From NCBI GenBank assembly GCA_019096065.1, contig JAGUCH010000002.1, forward strand, positions 4,538,501 through 4,602,500: a stretch of 64,000 nucleotides of DNA, given 5' to 3'. Positions within the stretch are counted from its first letter, which is position 1, and each line of letters opens with the position of its first letter. The DNA comes from Paracyclopina nana (taxonomy: Eukaryota > Arthropoda > Copepoda > Cyclopoida > Cyclopettidae). Below the pieces are notes generated by a model. That model did not search any database and was not told the DNA's origin. It saw nothing but the letters and a program-made list of their open reading frames with translations. The position numbers and the translations under genes are program-made. Positions 51,901-62,764 of this stretch are shown one piece after another.

Positions 51901-52331
51901 CATCATTTCCGACAGTTGTTCGTTCGAATTGGCTGCTAGCGGCCACTTGCGAGCAAGAAGAGTTTTTCTCCTCCTCATAAGTACTGTCCCAAATTGTCAG
52001 AGCTCGGTCATCAGTGCGAAACTCCTTCACTTTTGTCGCACTGCTAAAGCTTACTCGACGTCCAAAAGATGACCTTCGCTTGGCCTTGAAAGAGACGGGC
52101 GCCACTAGGTCATTTGGACTATTTCTTATGTCCTAAAAAATACGGAAAATACCTTTAAAATATCGAACTTTTATATGAAATCGGTATTCATGCCCATGAT
52201 GACTTAAAAGGGCGTGGTTGTAAAATTACCTGCAAGGGATCCCTATCCAAAGCAGAGCCCGTTGATGCAGTTTTCAAAATAGAGTTTCGCCGTTTGGACT
52301 TTTTTTGAATGGGCCTCTTGACGTCATCCAT
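48989..52331 (-). CDS. KNL1: Kinetochore scaffold KNL1 (Spc105/CASC5)
   Basis: Two exons: 52230-52331 (34 codons, ends TTGCAG|GTAATT) and 48989-52132, a 97-bp intron in phase 0; about 1,081 aa. Exon 1 carries the PP1-docking SILK motif (RRNSILK, residues 14-20), and exon 2 the RVSF motif (GRRVSF, to residue 63), in the same order as vertebrate KNL1. Then follow 18 MELT-type motifs, here mostly in the form MEETCA or MEGTC (about residues 95-610), partly in a 57-residue tandem array. A short coiled coil (INNLKNKLKRFMDDLD, about 760) precedes a C-terminal RWD-like region (about 850-1075). KNL1 recruits BUB3-BUB1 through MPS1-phosphorylated MELT threonines and PP1 for checkpoint silencing. Annotating from exon 2's first ATG alone would lose SILK. 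Confidence 0.93.
50525..51380 (-). repeat. Tandem 171-bp (57-codon) MELT-motif array in KNL1
   Basis: The phrase CTCCATTTCAGTCTC recurs at 50861, 51032, 51203 and 51374, exactly 171 bp apart; more diverged units lie at about 50525-50860. Each unit encodes two motifs, MEETCAVP and MEETCGAF or MEGTCTVS. The three central units are nearly identical, so duplication is recent. Confidence 0.9.
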
Positions 52332-52815
52332 TATCGATAGTCAATGACAAACAAGCACTACGAAATCAGGTATTTCCAACGGATTTTTAGGCAAACAGTA
52401 AGTCTGAAGTAAGAACGGCTTTTGTTTACAATACACAACCGCCACTCCGCCAGCGCACTGTGAACGGTGAACCGCCAGTCTTCAAAATGACAGCAGATCA
52501 GTTTCGAAATGTAGGACGAGTTCGAATTTTTTGTGGCTCAATTAAGGATTTTCATATACAATGTTGAAAACAAAGCACTAACCTTACTTAAGAATTACAA
52601 TGGATTTTGTCGATGAGTAGTTTACATTTGTAAACATTTGTAACAATATAGAATTTTCTTGTATCGACGATTGCAATAAAAATAATGCCCAAGCTTTTTT
52701 GACTAGACTCATCGCAGTTAACGCCCAATCTTTTAACGGAAAATTTACTCAATCTGTAATGTCACTAATCTGTCACTTACAAGAAAGTCACAAGAATCTG
52801 CAGCATGAAATCGTT
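52332..52815. other. Intergenic DNA between KNL1 and HAUS3
   Basis: 484 bp with the KNL1 promoter and HAUS3 3' end. Plus-strand frames here are short and unsupported. No element is recognised. Confidence 0.45.
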
Positions 52816-54590
52816 TTATTTGGTACCCTTCTTTTGCTTAAAAACTCGCATCGATTCCACTGTAGTTTCAATTCCTTCTGGATTGTTGATGAAATCTTTC
52901 CACAACCTCTTCTCTATTTCAATCATGGGATTTTCAGCCATGCTCTTCCTTGCAATTTCCCACTCAATTACAGCATCTTTTACAATTGTCTCCAATTTTA
53001 GAACTTCAGCTTGAGCCTGCTTAATGCTAATTCTTGCTTCTTGAGCAACCAATTCACATCCTTTGCTTTTCTCTAGATAAAAAATCAACACTATGATCCC
53101 TTAAATGAGGGCTGTTTTGCGAAAAAAATACCTGTGATGTTGATTTCTGTTAGCATCTCCTTTAAAAGAGAGCAAATCTTGTTCCTCCTTGCGATCCAAT
53201 TATCAATCAAGAATTTGAGTTGGTCATGATCTTGCTGACAGGCCTTCTCCAGCTTGCCCATGAGACTTGCCAGATCCTCATATGTGATCATACTAGGGTC
53301 AATATTACGGTTAGACAAAAGCTTGTGCAAACCAAGCAAACTTTTGTCCCATGCAACCAAGGTGTTCCTCGGAAACGCTGCTTCCTTTTCCCGCATTGCT
53401 TTGCATTTGCTTTCATTCTTCTCGTGATCACTTTTCAATTCCAATTCCAAACATCTGGCAGCTTTAAGGGCATCTTCTAATTCTTTTAAGAAATGCTCCT
53501 CTTGGTCCAAAGCAATACCAAGGACTTCCTGACACGCTGACAACTCAAGCAAAACGTTCAGCACGACATCAAGCTGCAAAGCCACATACTTTTGCCGATC
53601 TACCTTGCACTGGAGATCTTCAGCCAGAATTTTGCTGCAGTTTCGAGCAATTTTTTGCTCTATTCCTTTACTCAAGGATTCCTGTATTAGCCCCTTGAGT
53701 TGGCACTGCATGGCTTGAATTTCACTCTCCAATTTCTTTATCTCAATTTGAAAGCTTTCGTGACTTGTCGGCAACATGTCATTAGCAAGCAACATCAGCT
53801 GCGCTTTAGTTTCTTCAAGGCCTTCTTTAGCTCCCTCACGCTTAGCCTCATTGACCACACGTTTTTCCTCAGACTTCAGCAGCGAAAACCTCAGTCTGTG
53901 AACTTGGGTAACGAGATTCTCAAACTCTTCCACATCCCGGCCCCGAATGTCATTACTGCCAAATCGCTTTTGTATGAGCGCACAAATTTCATCGGCAACG
54001 TTCTCATTTTCTTTTGTCAAGGAGGTCAAATCTGCTTCTGAGATTGAAGATTCTCTAGGCAGACTCAAGGCTGAGATTTTAATTGCTTGGAGCTTGGCAA
54101 GACCGGACTTAAAATCAGCATTGAGACGAAGCAAACGCTGCTGTTCTGAAGACAAGTTCGCCTCTGCAGTCTTCAACCTATTGTTCCACTCATTTTGAGC
54201 CACTGAGAGGCGACCCTGGTGATTGCTCAGATTAGACTTGACCAACTTCAAATCAGAAATGCAAGCTTCTAAAACGTCCAGCTCTTCTCTCATCTCTTCG
54301 AGATCCTCATTACCACCAACATTGTCGAGATCCTTGATATCATTCAAATGTGCGAGAGCTTCCTGAAGTTTCTGCCCATCCAGGCGATCTCCTTTGGGAA
54401 TTTCATTCCATTTTTGCACTTCTTCCTCGGTCAAAAGATTTTCAACTGTAACTGTTCGGCAAATCCACTCCATGAATTCACTAGCCGGTGTCTCCCAAAG
54501 CCAATCAAGATCGCGACCTTCCAGACCTCGAACATGGGGACATCCTAGCTCTTGCAAGAGGGCCACAAAATCTTGCCCTTTTTTGGTCAT
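52816..54590 (-). CDS. HAUS3: HAUS augmin-like complex subunit 3
   Basis: Exon 1 is 53132-54590, ending ATCACAG|GTATTT in phase 1. Exon 2 is best started at 53072 (TTTTTTATCTAG|AG; 59-bp intron), though an acceptor at 53091 (41-bp intron) would also keep frame. About 571 aa; human HAUS3 is 603. The N-terminus has the HAUS3/dgt3 pattern: FVALLQELGCPHV, GRDLDWLWETPASEF, MEWICRTVTVENLLTEEEV. The rest is mostly coiled coil (for example about residues 95-170, 220-300, 360-400), as expected for augmin, which docks gamma-tubulin complexes onto spindle microtubules to nucleate branches. Divergent to the small gene at 54968. Confidence 0.87.
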
Positions 54591-54967
54591 TCCTTTTGGG
54601 ATTTTTAGAGGCGAGTTGTTATGGGCTTACCTTTTAGCGCATTTATTTTTAAAATCTATCTGTCTGAGGCAGAGTTACTTTCCAATAAATGCGCGCAAAC
54701 AGGCGGTTATCTGTACTTTATGTTCCATCCCTTCAAAATTGTTTGCCTTCTGATCTGGTAGCGATAATAACTTCAAGAATTATGAATTATCACAACACTG
54801 AAAAAGTGAAAACAGCAAAAAATAACCAAATATTCCGAAATCCGAATTCCGTTGAAAGAAGTTTTGATGGCAAATTGGCTCTTCCAAGCTCACGATTTGT
54901 CGCTAAAATGAATAAATTACTTGCTGTCCGTCAAATGACGTGCGGGGAATGAATCACTTTTTTGAGA
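54591..54967. other. Divergent promoter region, HAUS3 / small CxC gene
   Basis: 377 bp between two divergent ATGs. No clear TATA box or motif is seen. Confidence 0.35.
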
Positions 54968-55276
54968 ATGGAGTCTAAATTAACAGTTGAACAGAAAATT
55001 TGTCAATGTGATGGGAGTACGTTCAGCGAGGTCAAGACTGCTATAATGAAGGGCTCCATCACATCAGTATCTCATTGCAGAAAAATTGGCTCCGAGGAAT
55101 ACAAGGCTACCAAGATTTACAGCAATGGGAGATTCCTTGATGATGTAATTGATTCATCTAGCATTGAAAGCATCGGTGACTTTCAAGCTACTTGGCGCAA
55201 TCAATGGCAGCCATTGATCAAAAAAACCTTGTGCTATTGTTATCTTGAACAGTACTTCAGAATGGGCAAGCAGTAG
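54968..55276 (+). CDS. Small CxC protein, ~102 aa, unrecognised
   Basis: ORF from ATG 54968 (MESKLTVEQKICQCDGST) to a TAG at 55274-55276, without introns. It has an early C-x-C followed by a helical stretch (FSEVKTAIMKGSITSVSHC), and CYCY near the end. The CxCDG...VKxAIxxGxxTS spacing loosely recalls the first half of BFD-type [2Fe-2S] domains, but the usual second C-x2-C is missing, so this is only a suggestion. No signal peptide or membrane segment. It shares a divergent upstream region with HAUS3. Confidence 0.5.
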   Translation: MESKLTVEQKICQCDGSTFSEVKTAIMKGSITSVSHCRKIGSEEYKATKIYSNGRFLDDVIDSSSIESIGDFQATWRNQWQPLIKKTLCYCYLEQYFRMGKQ

Positions 55277-56375
55277 GAATTAGCTGAGGGCGAAGCAGCC
55301 CCTTCTGTCATCTGAGAATGCATAGCTGCAGGATCCTAAAATACATGGAACTCATTTTGCGAGCACATCTTTCTTTTCTAATTATGCACATAATACCAAA
55401 ATCTTAGGAAGAATACCTCTTCCAAGCCATTCGTAGCAGTTGTTTGATTATCTCTGTGGTTATTTCCCATAGGAGAATGCTTGAAATTTCTTTCCTCTTA
55501 CATGCTTTTCCTCCAAATTCTCCATCTTTTTGTAACTCTTTTTAAACACTGATTTTTGTGGTTATCTTAAAAGGAGATATTTTTGTAATTTCAGAGATTG
55601 GTTTGTTAGCTCGTTTTAAACTCCTCCAAAACAGAGTGATATTTGTCTAATTAAATATTTTGAGTTGGCTGTGTGCACCTAAGGCATGGTCATTGTGTTC
55701 GAAAATTGTTCTATGTTGATGTTTTTGGGGGCCTAGTCATCTATGGGCCAGAGCTGATCTATGACGTAAACAGCTCTGCTATGGGCTTGGTCATCTAAGG
55801 CTTTTTGTCACAAAGTGACCAAAACTTGACACATAGTGCAGTGAAGTTACCAAAATTTGTTACATCGCAACGCAGCACAACTCAGATGGACACAAAGAAA
55901 AAAGTTTGTTACCTTTTTCATGACACTCCAAAAAAATCAATATAAAAATTTTTTGAACACACTAAAGACCAGGCCCTTGGTTTTTTGTCATAGTACCAAA
56001 AATTGACGCATACTGCAGTGAAGTTACCAAAGGGCCTTGTCAAGGGCCTGGTCATCTGAGTTTTTTTGTCACTAAGTGACCAAAACTTGACACATAGTGC
56101 AGTGAAGTTACCAAAAGTCACATTTCAACACAGCACAACTCATCCAGACGCAAAGAAAAAAGTTTGTTTTTTGAGTTATTAGTTTTATCTATTTATATAT
56201 GTAAACAATTTATAAAACAAGCTAATAAAATAGCTGAGCAAATTTTGTAAAGTAAAAATCGAGTGGCAACTTTGTGGGCTCGAGCTTGCGAGAGCCAAGT
56301 GATGCTACGAGATTTTTACTTTGCAAAATGAGCTCAGATATTTTGTAAGCCTGTTTTATAATTTGTTTACATATA
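55277..56375. other. Intergenic DNA with ~120-bp imperfect direct repeats
   Basis: No gene. A block containing GTCACAAAGTGACCAAAACT, TGCAGTGAAGTTACCAAA and AGCACAACTC..GACACAAAGAAAAAAG at about 55780-55910 recurs at about 56045-56170. A third, partial copy lies at about 55970-56030 (GGTTTTTTGTCATAGTACC). This is probably the remnant of a tandem or interspersed repeat. Confidence 0.6.
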
Positions 56376-56766
56376 CAGTCTGACCGTTCAAAATTGGACG
56401 GTACGGGAATCTAAACTTTTTGTCACATATTCAATAAATACAGGACTTTTAAATGATATCGTTGGAAAGATTGAGCCTTTTTCCATCTTTTTTTGTAAAT
56501 GTAGAAAAAATCAATTGATAGAGGAATAAACCCGTAAAATTCAATTTTCCCAAAGCAAACTAGACAATTGTCACGAAACAACTGATGTATCATTTATTTT
56601 TTTGCTGTCACGCGGAATTCTCAATAATATTTTTCATTTTGTCAGAAAACAAAAAAGATGTCCAAAGGTTCAAGCTTTCCAACGATACACATTAAGCCTC
56701 AAAATTCATGAATTCATAACACAAACTTTTGATTCCCGCACCGTCCAATTTTGAACGGTCAGACGG
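56376..56766 (+). mobile_element. MITE, Tc1/mariner type, copy 1
   Basis: 391 bp with near-perfect terminal inverted repeats of about 40 bp. The left end is CAGTCTGACCGTTCAAAATT and the right end is its reverse complement with one change (GACGG for GACTG). Flanked by TA on both sides, the target site of Tc1/mariner elements. No coding capacity. Confidence 0.85.
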
Positions 56767-57285
56767 TATATACAATTTTATATGATGGAAAGTAATTTTC
56801 AAATGTTAATGAAGTTACCAGACCAGGCAATCTTGACTTAGTATCTGATCCATTACTGTGAGGGCTTGGGTTGAGAGGCCCTCAGTAGTGCTAGAGTAGC
56901 TGAAAGCGTTAATCAATCAATTGAAAACTGTGCATATTGAATTTGGCACAATTACGAGAGAAAAGATGTGTTAGATAAAGTTTTGTCTGGTATCTCTGAT
57001 AGAGACTCTACTATTCTACTAAGATTAGCTCAGTTTACAAGGAGAATAAAAAGGAGTTCTAACAACAAATTTCCTAGCTGTATTGGTGGCTCAGTCAGTA
57101 GAGCGCCGGACTCCTGATCTTGATGTTCAGGGTTCGGTCCCCATGTGAGAATTAGGCATTTTTTCTGCTATGGGATTTACTTCTTGGACAATATCATGGT
57201 CTCTGGTCAAACAGTGGAGCATCACACCTTATAAAATACTTTATAATGTGTGTCACTTCATAAAGTAAAACAGAGCTTTTATATA
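56767..57285. other. Spacer between the two MITEs, containing a SINE-like head
   Basis: 519 bp of AT-rich DNA. The only structure is the tRNA-like segment at 57081-57145. Confidence 0.5.
57081..57145 (+). repeat. tRNA-derived SINE head or tRNA pseudogene
   Basis: Contains an A-box-like TGGCTCAGTCAGTAGAGCG and a B-box-like GGTTCGGTCCC about 38 bp later, with tRNA-like spacing. The acceptor stem does not pair and no anticodon stem closes well, so a functional tRNA is unlikely; a tRNA-derived SINE 5' end fits better. Confidence 0.5.
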
Positions 57286-57674
57286 CAGTCTGACCGTTCA
57301 AAATTGGACGGTGCGGGAATCAAAAGTTTGTGTTATGAATTCATGAAATTTGAGGCTTAATGGGTATCGTTGGAAAGCTTGAACCTTTGGACATATTTTT
57401 TATTTTCTGACAAAATGAAAAACATTATAATGAATTCCGCGTGACAGCAAAAAATAAATGATACTTCAGTTTTGTCCTGATAATTTTCTGTGTTGCCTTA
57501 TTTAAATTGAATTTACCCGATTTTTTCCTCTTTAAATTGATTTTTTCTACTTTTACAAAAAAGATGGAAAAAGGCTCAATCTTTCCAATGATATCATTTA
57601 AAAGTCCTGTATCTCTTGAATATGTGACAATAAGGTTAGATTCCCGTACCGTCCAATTTTGAACGGTCAGACTG
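57286..57674 (-). mobile_element. MITE, Tc1/mariner type, copy 2 (inverted)
   Basis: 389 bp, same family as 56376-56766 but in opposite orientation: the interior near its right end (CAATCTTTCCAATGATATCA) is the reverse complement of the left interior of copy 1. Ends CAGTCTGACCG and CGGTCAGACTG, flanked by TA. Confidence 0.85.
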
Positions 57675-58351
57675 TATGTGTAGTTATATGAACTGAGACG
57701 AATTGGTAAACTGAATTATACATGCGAAAATTGCTTTCCATCATATAAAAACAGAAAGTTGACACGGCAAAGTTGGACTCTATTTGGTCATAAAAAGTGG
57801 AAAAATTAATTGAGTCATTTTGGTTGTTGTATCACATTGAAGCGTACTTCCCTATATTGACTCTCACGTGTATTATAGCTATAGTAGATACTCCCTCTTG
57901 TTACCCCAGCGCGCGTGTGCATTCATTCTTTCTGTCTCGCTTAAAGCTTACACATAAAATACACTCAGTACACCTTTCGTATCACAGAGGATACGTTCGC
58001 CTCGATCTGGTAAATCTCGGCGTAGTAGTGCTCACGGTTTCCTGGTATGAGACCAGGGATCTGTTTACCGACATAGCTCGAGTAGTAGTGCCTTAAGTGT
58101 CACCCACGAGGTCGGGATCCACCATGGCGTCGATTCTCAGTCTCTTTGCATAAGAGGCCCTTTCCTGTGAAGAGGGAAGGTTCGAGAAGCAGCCGAAGAA
58201 GGTTTGTGAGTGGAATAGTGAAATTTCCGCCACCCTTGGCAGCATCACGACAACAGAGTGTGAGAAGCAGCCGGAGAAGGTTTCGTGAGTGGAATTGTGA
58301 AAGTTCCGCCACCCTTGGCAGCATCACAACAAAAGTGTCAACAAAGTGTCC
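57675..58351. other. Probable 5' LTR/leader region of the third LTR element
   Basis: Contains no supported gene. The leader part has a 78-bp tandem duplication (58184-58337) just before the gag-like ORF. The LTR itself cannot be delimited because its partner lies beyond the window end. Confidence 0.4.
58184..58337 (+). repeat. 78-bp tandem duplication in element leader
   Basis: Two copies start GAGAAGCAGCCG at 58184 and 58262 and share GCCACCCTTGGCAGCATCAC at their ends. Confidence 0.88.
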
Positions 58352-59345
58352 ATGAGCCAGGACTCAATTAATAGTGCTGGCGAAGAAGAGTGGCATACTG
58401 CGGATCAGAACGTATTTGCAGCACTTCAAAGGCAAGTTAAAGCCTTAGAAGAAGCCAAAGAAGAAGCGGAGGGCCCCGAAGATACACTTTGGCAGCCACA
58501 AATAGTGACGAAGACACATTTGACACAAGTACGGTCAGAGCAAATTTAGCGATGGCCGAAGAGGAGAAGATTCCAACTGAGTTGCAACTGGCAATCGGAA
58601 AGCTTGCCGATTCCAGAGGTGCAAGAGCACTCGAGGACCTCACAAAACAAATACATAGTCTCAATGGACACAAGAGTTGGTTGTTCAGGTACATGAATGC
58701 CGGAGAGAAGCTATGCGAGGCCCTGGAAAAGCAGAAGGATATTTCAGTTTCAGAGGCAAAAGAGCACCAGAAGCTGAAACAAAAGTTGGTCGACCTGGAG
58801 AACAGCATCATGCAGATTTTAAATAACCTGCCAAACGAGACCCGAGTCACACAAGCTGACAAGGTCAAGGAGATGTTTGAGAGAAAGGATGCCCTGGAAT
58901 TAAAAGCACTGGCAATTACAGGCCGGTACGAAAAGGCCAATCCAACTGCCACATCGGCATCAAGTGCCCCGGCATTAGAGGACAGAAAAATTGTCAAGCC
59001 GGATGCAAATTTGAAGCCGAAAACGCTGAAGACTGGTGCTACAGCCATTGAGCTGCAGGTTTTTTTGAGGACTTAGAAGACCTACGTTCAAGAGTCGGAG
59101 ATCCAGAAGAAGTCCCTTGATGCCCAGCACACTTACAGTCTGGTATTATTTGATGCCAATCTATCAGCCAAGATTTCAGCAAAGTTGAGTGCGGAATCGC
59201 CCCTATTCATACAAGATGAAAATGCGGGCACTCCTCGGATCCTTTCAATGGAGAGGATCATAGTAAACGAGTTCCAGCTGGCGTTTCCATTGTCCAAGAG
59301 AAGACTGGAGTGCTTTCGTCACAAAAGTACAAACCCAAGCGAGCT
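58352..59345 (+). pseudogene. Broken gag of the third element
   Basis: The ATG at 58352 (MSQDSINSAGEEE) is open to 58549. The protein-like frame then shifts and continues through an ATG at 58552 (MAEEEKIPTELQLAIGKLAD) to a stop at 59076, next to a run of eight T (about 59058-59065), a typical indel site. The remaining 270 bp before the pol frame is open only in pieces. The intact parts are helical and charged, as in Gag; no knuckle is in this part. Confidence 0.6.
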
Positions 59346-59347
59346 GC

Positions 59348-62300
59348 ATGGAACGAGTTGGGCTGCATTTGAGCTTAAATGCAAAGCAGCCGAGCATGGA
59401 CATAGAGACGGTAATGAAGTACCTCTATATGAGCTCTCTAGCTAACAAAGCCTTACGGAAAGAGCTTATCAAGGCCGACAACTTAATGGGCGGCAAAGCA
59501 ACGATGGATGAGCTCAAATCGGCTGGCAATATGTATGATGTTAATACAGCCACCGAAGAGGGATATGAACTCCCCACCGTGAAGAAGGCTGGGCCTACTG
59601 CTTATCGCAAGAAAAAGGCCATGGGCTCGAATGCTGGGGCTGCGGCCCCAGGTTCAAGCCAGAAGAAGAAGCATGGAGGTTGCTTTGAATGCGGAAGTAA
59701 GGAGCACCTCCGACCAAATTGTCCGAAGGCACCAACCTGTCAACATTGCAAGAAGAAGGGTCATGGGGCGGACAAATGCTTCAAGAAGAAAGACAAGGGC
59801 GAGGGTGGCGAGAAGAAGCCGAATGGGAACCTGATGAAAGCCATTAAAAAATTCACAGTTAAATTGCCTTTGAGTTTTGATTTTTCTAGCACATTGGAGT
59901 GTAAAAACGCTATTGCATGCAATGAGGCAATACACATTATGAAAAAATCAAAAGATAGATACTCTCTGCCGTACATTTTTCAGAGTCGCATCAAGAGGAT
60001 GGAGGAAGATGACAGAGGGGCAGGGGTTATCAAGATGGCGAAGACCAAGAGCAGAAAAAAGAAGGAGATGCAGCAGAAGATTTCCAAGGCAGTGAGCGGG
60101 CTGCGGCCCTCATGCCTACCCAATGCTACCAGGGTCACGTCATCAAGGCCAACTCCCAAGGCCAAATTATTATTTTGCCCTGAGATAGGGTCTGCTTTCT
60201 CTACGTATTGCCTGCCAGATACTGGAGCAACCATTACTGTGGTTGATGAGAAAGTTGCAGCGGACATGGGGATGCCAATATATCCCAATCTGGAGACCAT
60301 CAGGAGCGTTGATGGCACCGAAGTGAAGACGAGCCAAACATGTGAGATTGCAATATCACGTGGCATGAAAGTGGTTGTAGTAACCAATGCAGTGGTCGCT
60401 TCACTTGGTGACAATGAAGAGGTGATTGTTGACTGGCAGACACTGGAGATATTAGGCGTGGTTGGCCTAAACATTAACTCCACGGCAATCGCAGCAACCA
60501 CAATGGACATGACTCTGGAGAGCTTGAAGCTCAAATATGCAGAGGTCTTTGCAGACAAGCTTGACAAGACAAGGTTTATGAAGGGTGAACCCATGAAGAT
60601 CCACCTAGTGGATGGGGACATAAAACCTATGAGGATCTCTTCAACCAATGCCATACCGGTGCATCTCAAAGCAGCGGCAGATAAGTGCATAAAGGATCTG
60701 GAGGATGCCGACATTGTCAAGAAGCTGAAGCCAGGGGAGATGACAGATTGGACCTCTAGAGGTTTCTTTGTCATCAAGTCTGATGGGAAATCAGTCCGGC
60801 TGGTTATGGATTTTGTTCAGCTGAACAAGTTTGTGAAGAGACCAACCCACCCCTTTACGTCTGCATTCCATTTGTTAAAGAGCATCCCTGCAAAGGCTCA
60901 GTGGTTTGTGGTCGGAGACTGTGCGCAGGGATACCACCAGATCAAGTTGGAAGAAAAATCGTCCTACTTGACTACATTTCTACTCCCACAAGGAAGATTC
61001 CGTTATGTGAGAGCACCAATGGGGCTCACATCTTCCAGTGATGAGTGGTGCTGCAGGAGTGACATGATCATGACAGGCCTTAACGGAAAAGGAGTCAAAT
61101 TGGTCGATGATGTCCTCATCTGGGGAGAGACAAAGCAGGAAGCCCAGCAGAATCTGGATGTCCTCCTCAGCAACTGCAAAACCTATGGCGTCAGCTTGTC
61201 ACCCAAAAAGCTGCACATGGGTGAACGTGTTAAGTTTGCTGGATTCATGGTCAGCAAGAATGGTGTAGAACCACATGATGACAACTTGAAAGCAATCAGG
61301 GAGTACCCAAGGCCAGCCAACCAGTCGGATGTGCGAAGCTTTTTGGGATTGGCTCAAACTTTAGGAAGTTTCTTGCCTGATCTGGCCCACATGTCAGCTT
61401 CATTGAGGGAACTGACCAAGGCCAAAGTTCAGTTCCAGTGGTTACCAAAACACGAAGAAGACTTCAACCAGCTGAAGAAGATCCTGACTGGACCTTTGTT
61501 GGTGAAGCACTTTGATGTCAACAAGACCACAGTGTCGACAACGGATGCCAGTAGGTTATATGGCATCGGCTACATTCTAACTCAGTATGACCCAAAAGAT
61601 CCGGACAGGAGCTATCTGATTACCTGTGGGTCTAAGGTCAACTTTGCTGCTGAGAAGAATTATGCAACTATTGAGCTGGAGTTGCTGGGGATAGTCTATG
61701 GATGTGAGAAGAGCTCGCATTTTCTGCATGGCTGCCCAAAATTTTTGGTGAAGACTGACCATAAACCTTTACTTGGTATTATGAAAAGGGACATGGCAGA
61801 GATCACTAACTCCAGACTCTTGAGGCTTAGAGAGAGGCTACTACCGTTCAACTTCGATTTGGTCTACCTTGAGGGGAAGTTAAACTTCATTGCAGATGCC
61901 TTGTCAAGACATCCAATTAACTTCTCAGATGACCACCCAGATGCTGAAGAAGCAGAAACTTTGAAGAACTCAAAGATCAGCGTAATCTCAGCCCTCTCTG
62001 TCTCAGCACAAGAAGATCCGGCATTCCAAGAAATCCATGATGCAGCGAAAGCTGACAAGGAGTATCAGGATCTAATTTAGGCCATCCAGGAAGACCTTCA
62101 TCATCATAAGAAGAAGGGTGTGGCCATTCATGCATTAAAGCTGGTGCCCCAAAACCTTTGGGGGCAGCTTTCGGTTCAAGATGGAATGGTTGTCATTGAT
62201 GGGAAACGTGTCTTTGCACCAAAAGAAGCACGTCCATTCATCTTGAGGACTCTTCATATTGCGCACCCTGGGCAAACGAAGAGCCTGGCTACGGCCAGAC

Positions 62301-62764
62301 AATTCTACTATTGGAGTGGTATGACCAAGGATATCAGACAATCAGTAGAAGAGTGCGAAATGTGCCAAAAGTACATGGCCTCTTTACCGCATGATGAAGA
62401 AGGCGAGAACATGGTACCAACGGCCCCAATGCAGAGTATTGCAATGGATTTGGGCCATCATGAAGGGGCAGACTATTTAATAGTTGTGGACACCTTCAGT
62501 GGTTGGCCTTGGATTTTCAAGATGGTAAGATACACTAGCGAGGAAATCATCAAGAAGTTGACGATCATTTTTGCCACATTTGGGTACCCGATCGTGATGA
62601 GATCCGACAATGCTGGATGCTTCACCTCTCATGAAATGCGTGAGTTTTGTAAAGAGCATGGCATAATTGCCACCACCACCAGCCCTTATCACCACGAGTC
62701 CAATGGGACCGTGGAAGCTAGTGTGAAAAACATGAAAAGGCTGGTTCAGGGCCATCCACTATGA
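59348..62764 (+). pseudogene. pol: Gag-Pol remnant: zinc knuckles, protease, RT, RNase H, TAG, integrase
   Basis: One frame runs from ATG 59348 to 62764, interrupted only by TAG at 62078-62080. Two CCHC knuckles (CFECGSKEHLRPNC and CQHCKKKGHGADKC), protease DTG (PDTGATITVV, about residue 291), reverse transcriptase with LVMDFVQLNKF and catalytic VDD (LVDDVLIWGE, about 586), RNase H (TTDASRLYGIG, VKTDHKPL). After the TAG: an integrase zinc finger (H..H..CEMCQKY) and core (AMDLGHH, MRSDNAGCF, ESNGTVEA). The frame ends just after the core, without the C-terminal domain, so the integrase is truncated. YVDD-less RT and a single knuckle-pol frame suggest a different gypsy clade from the 18.5-kb element. 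Confidence 0.82.

Noticed and set aside
57081-57145. Functional tRNA gene
   Set aside because: Acceptor and anticodon stems do not pair; only the internal promoter boxes are preserved.
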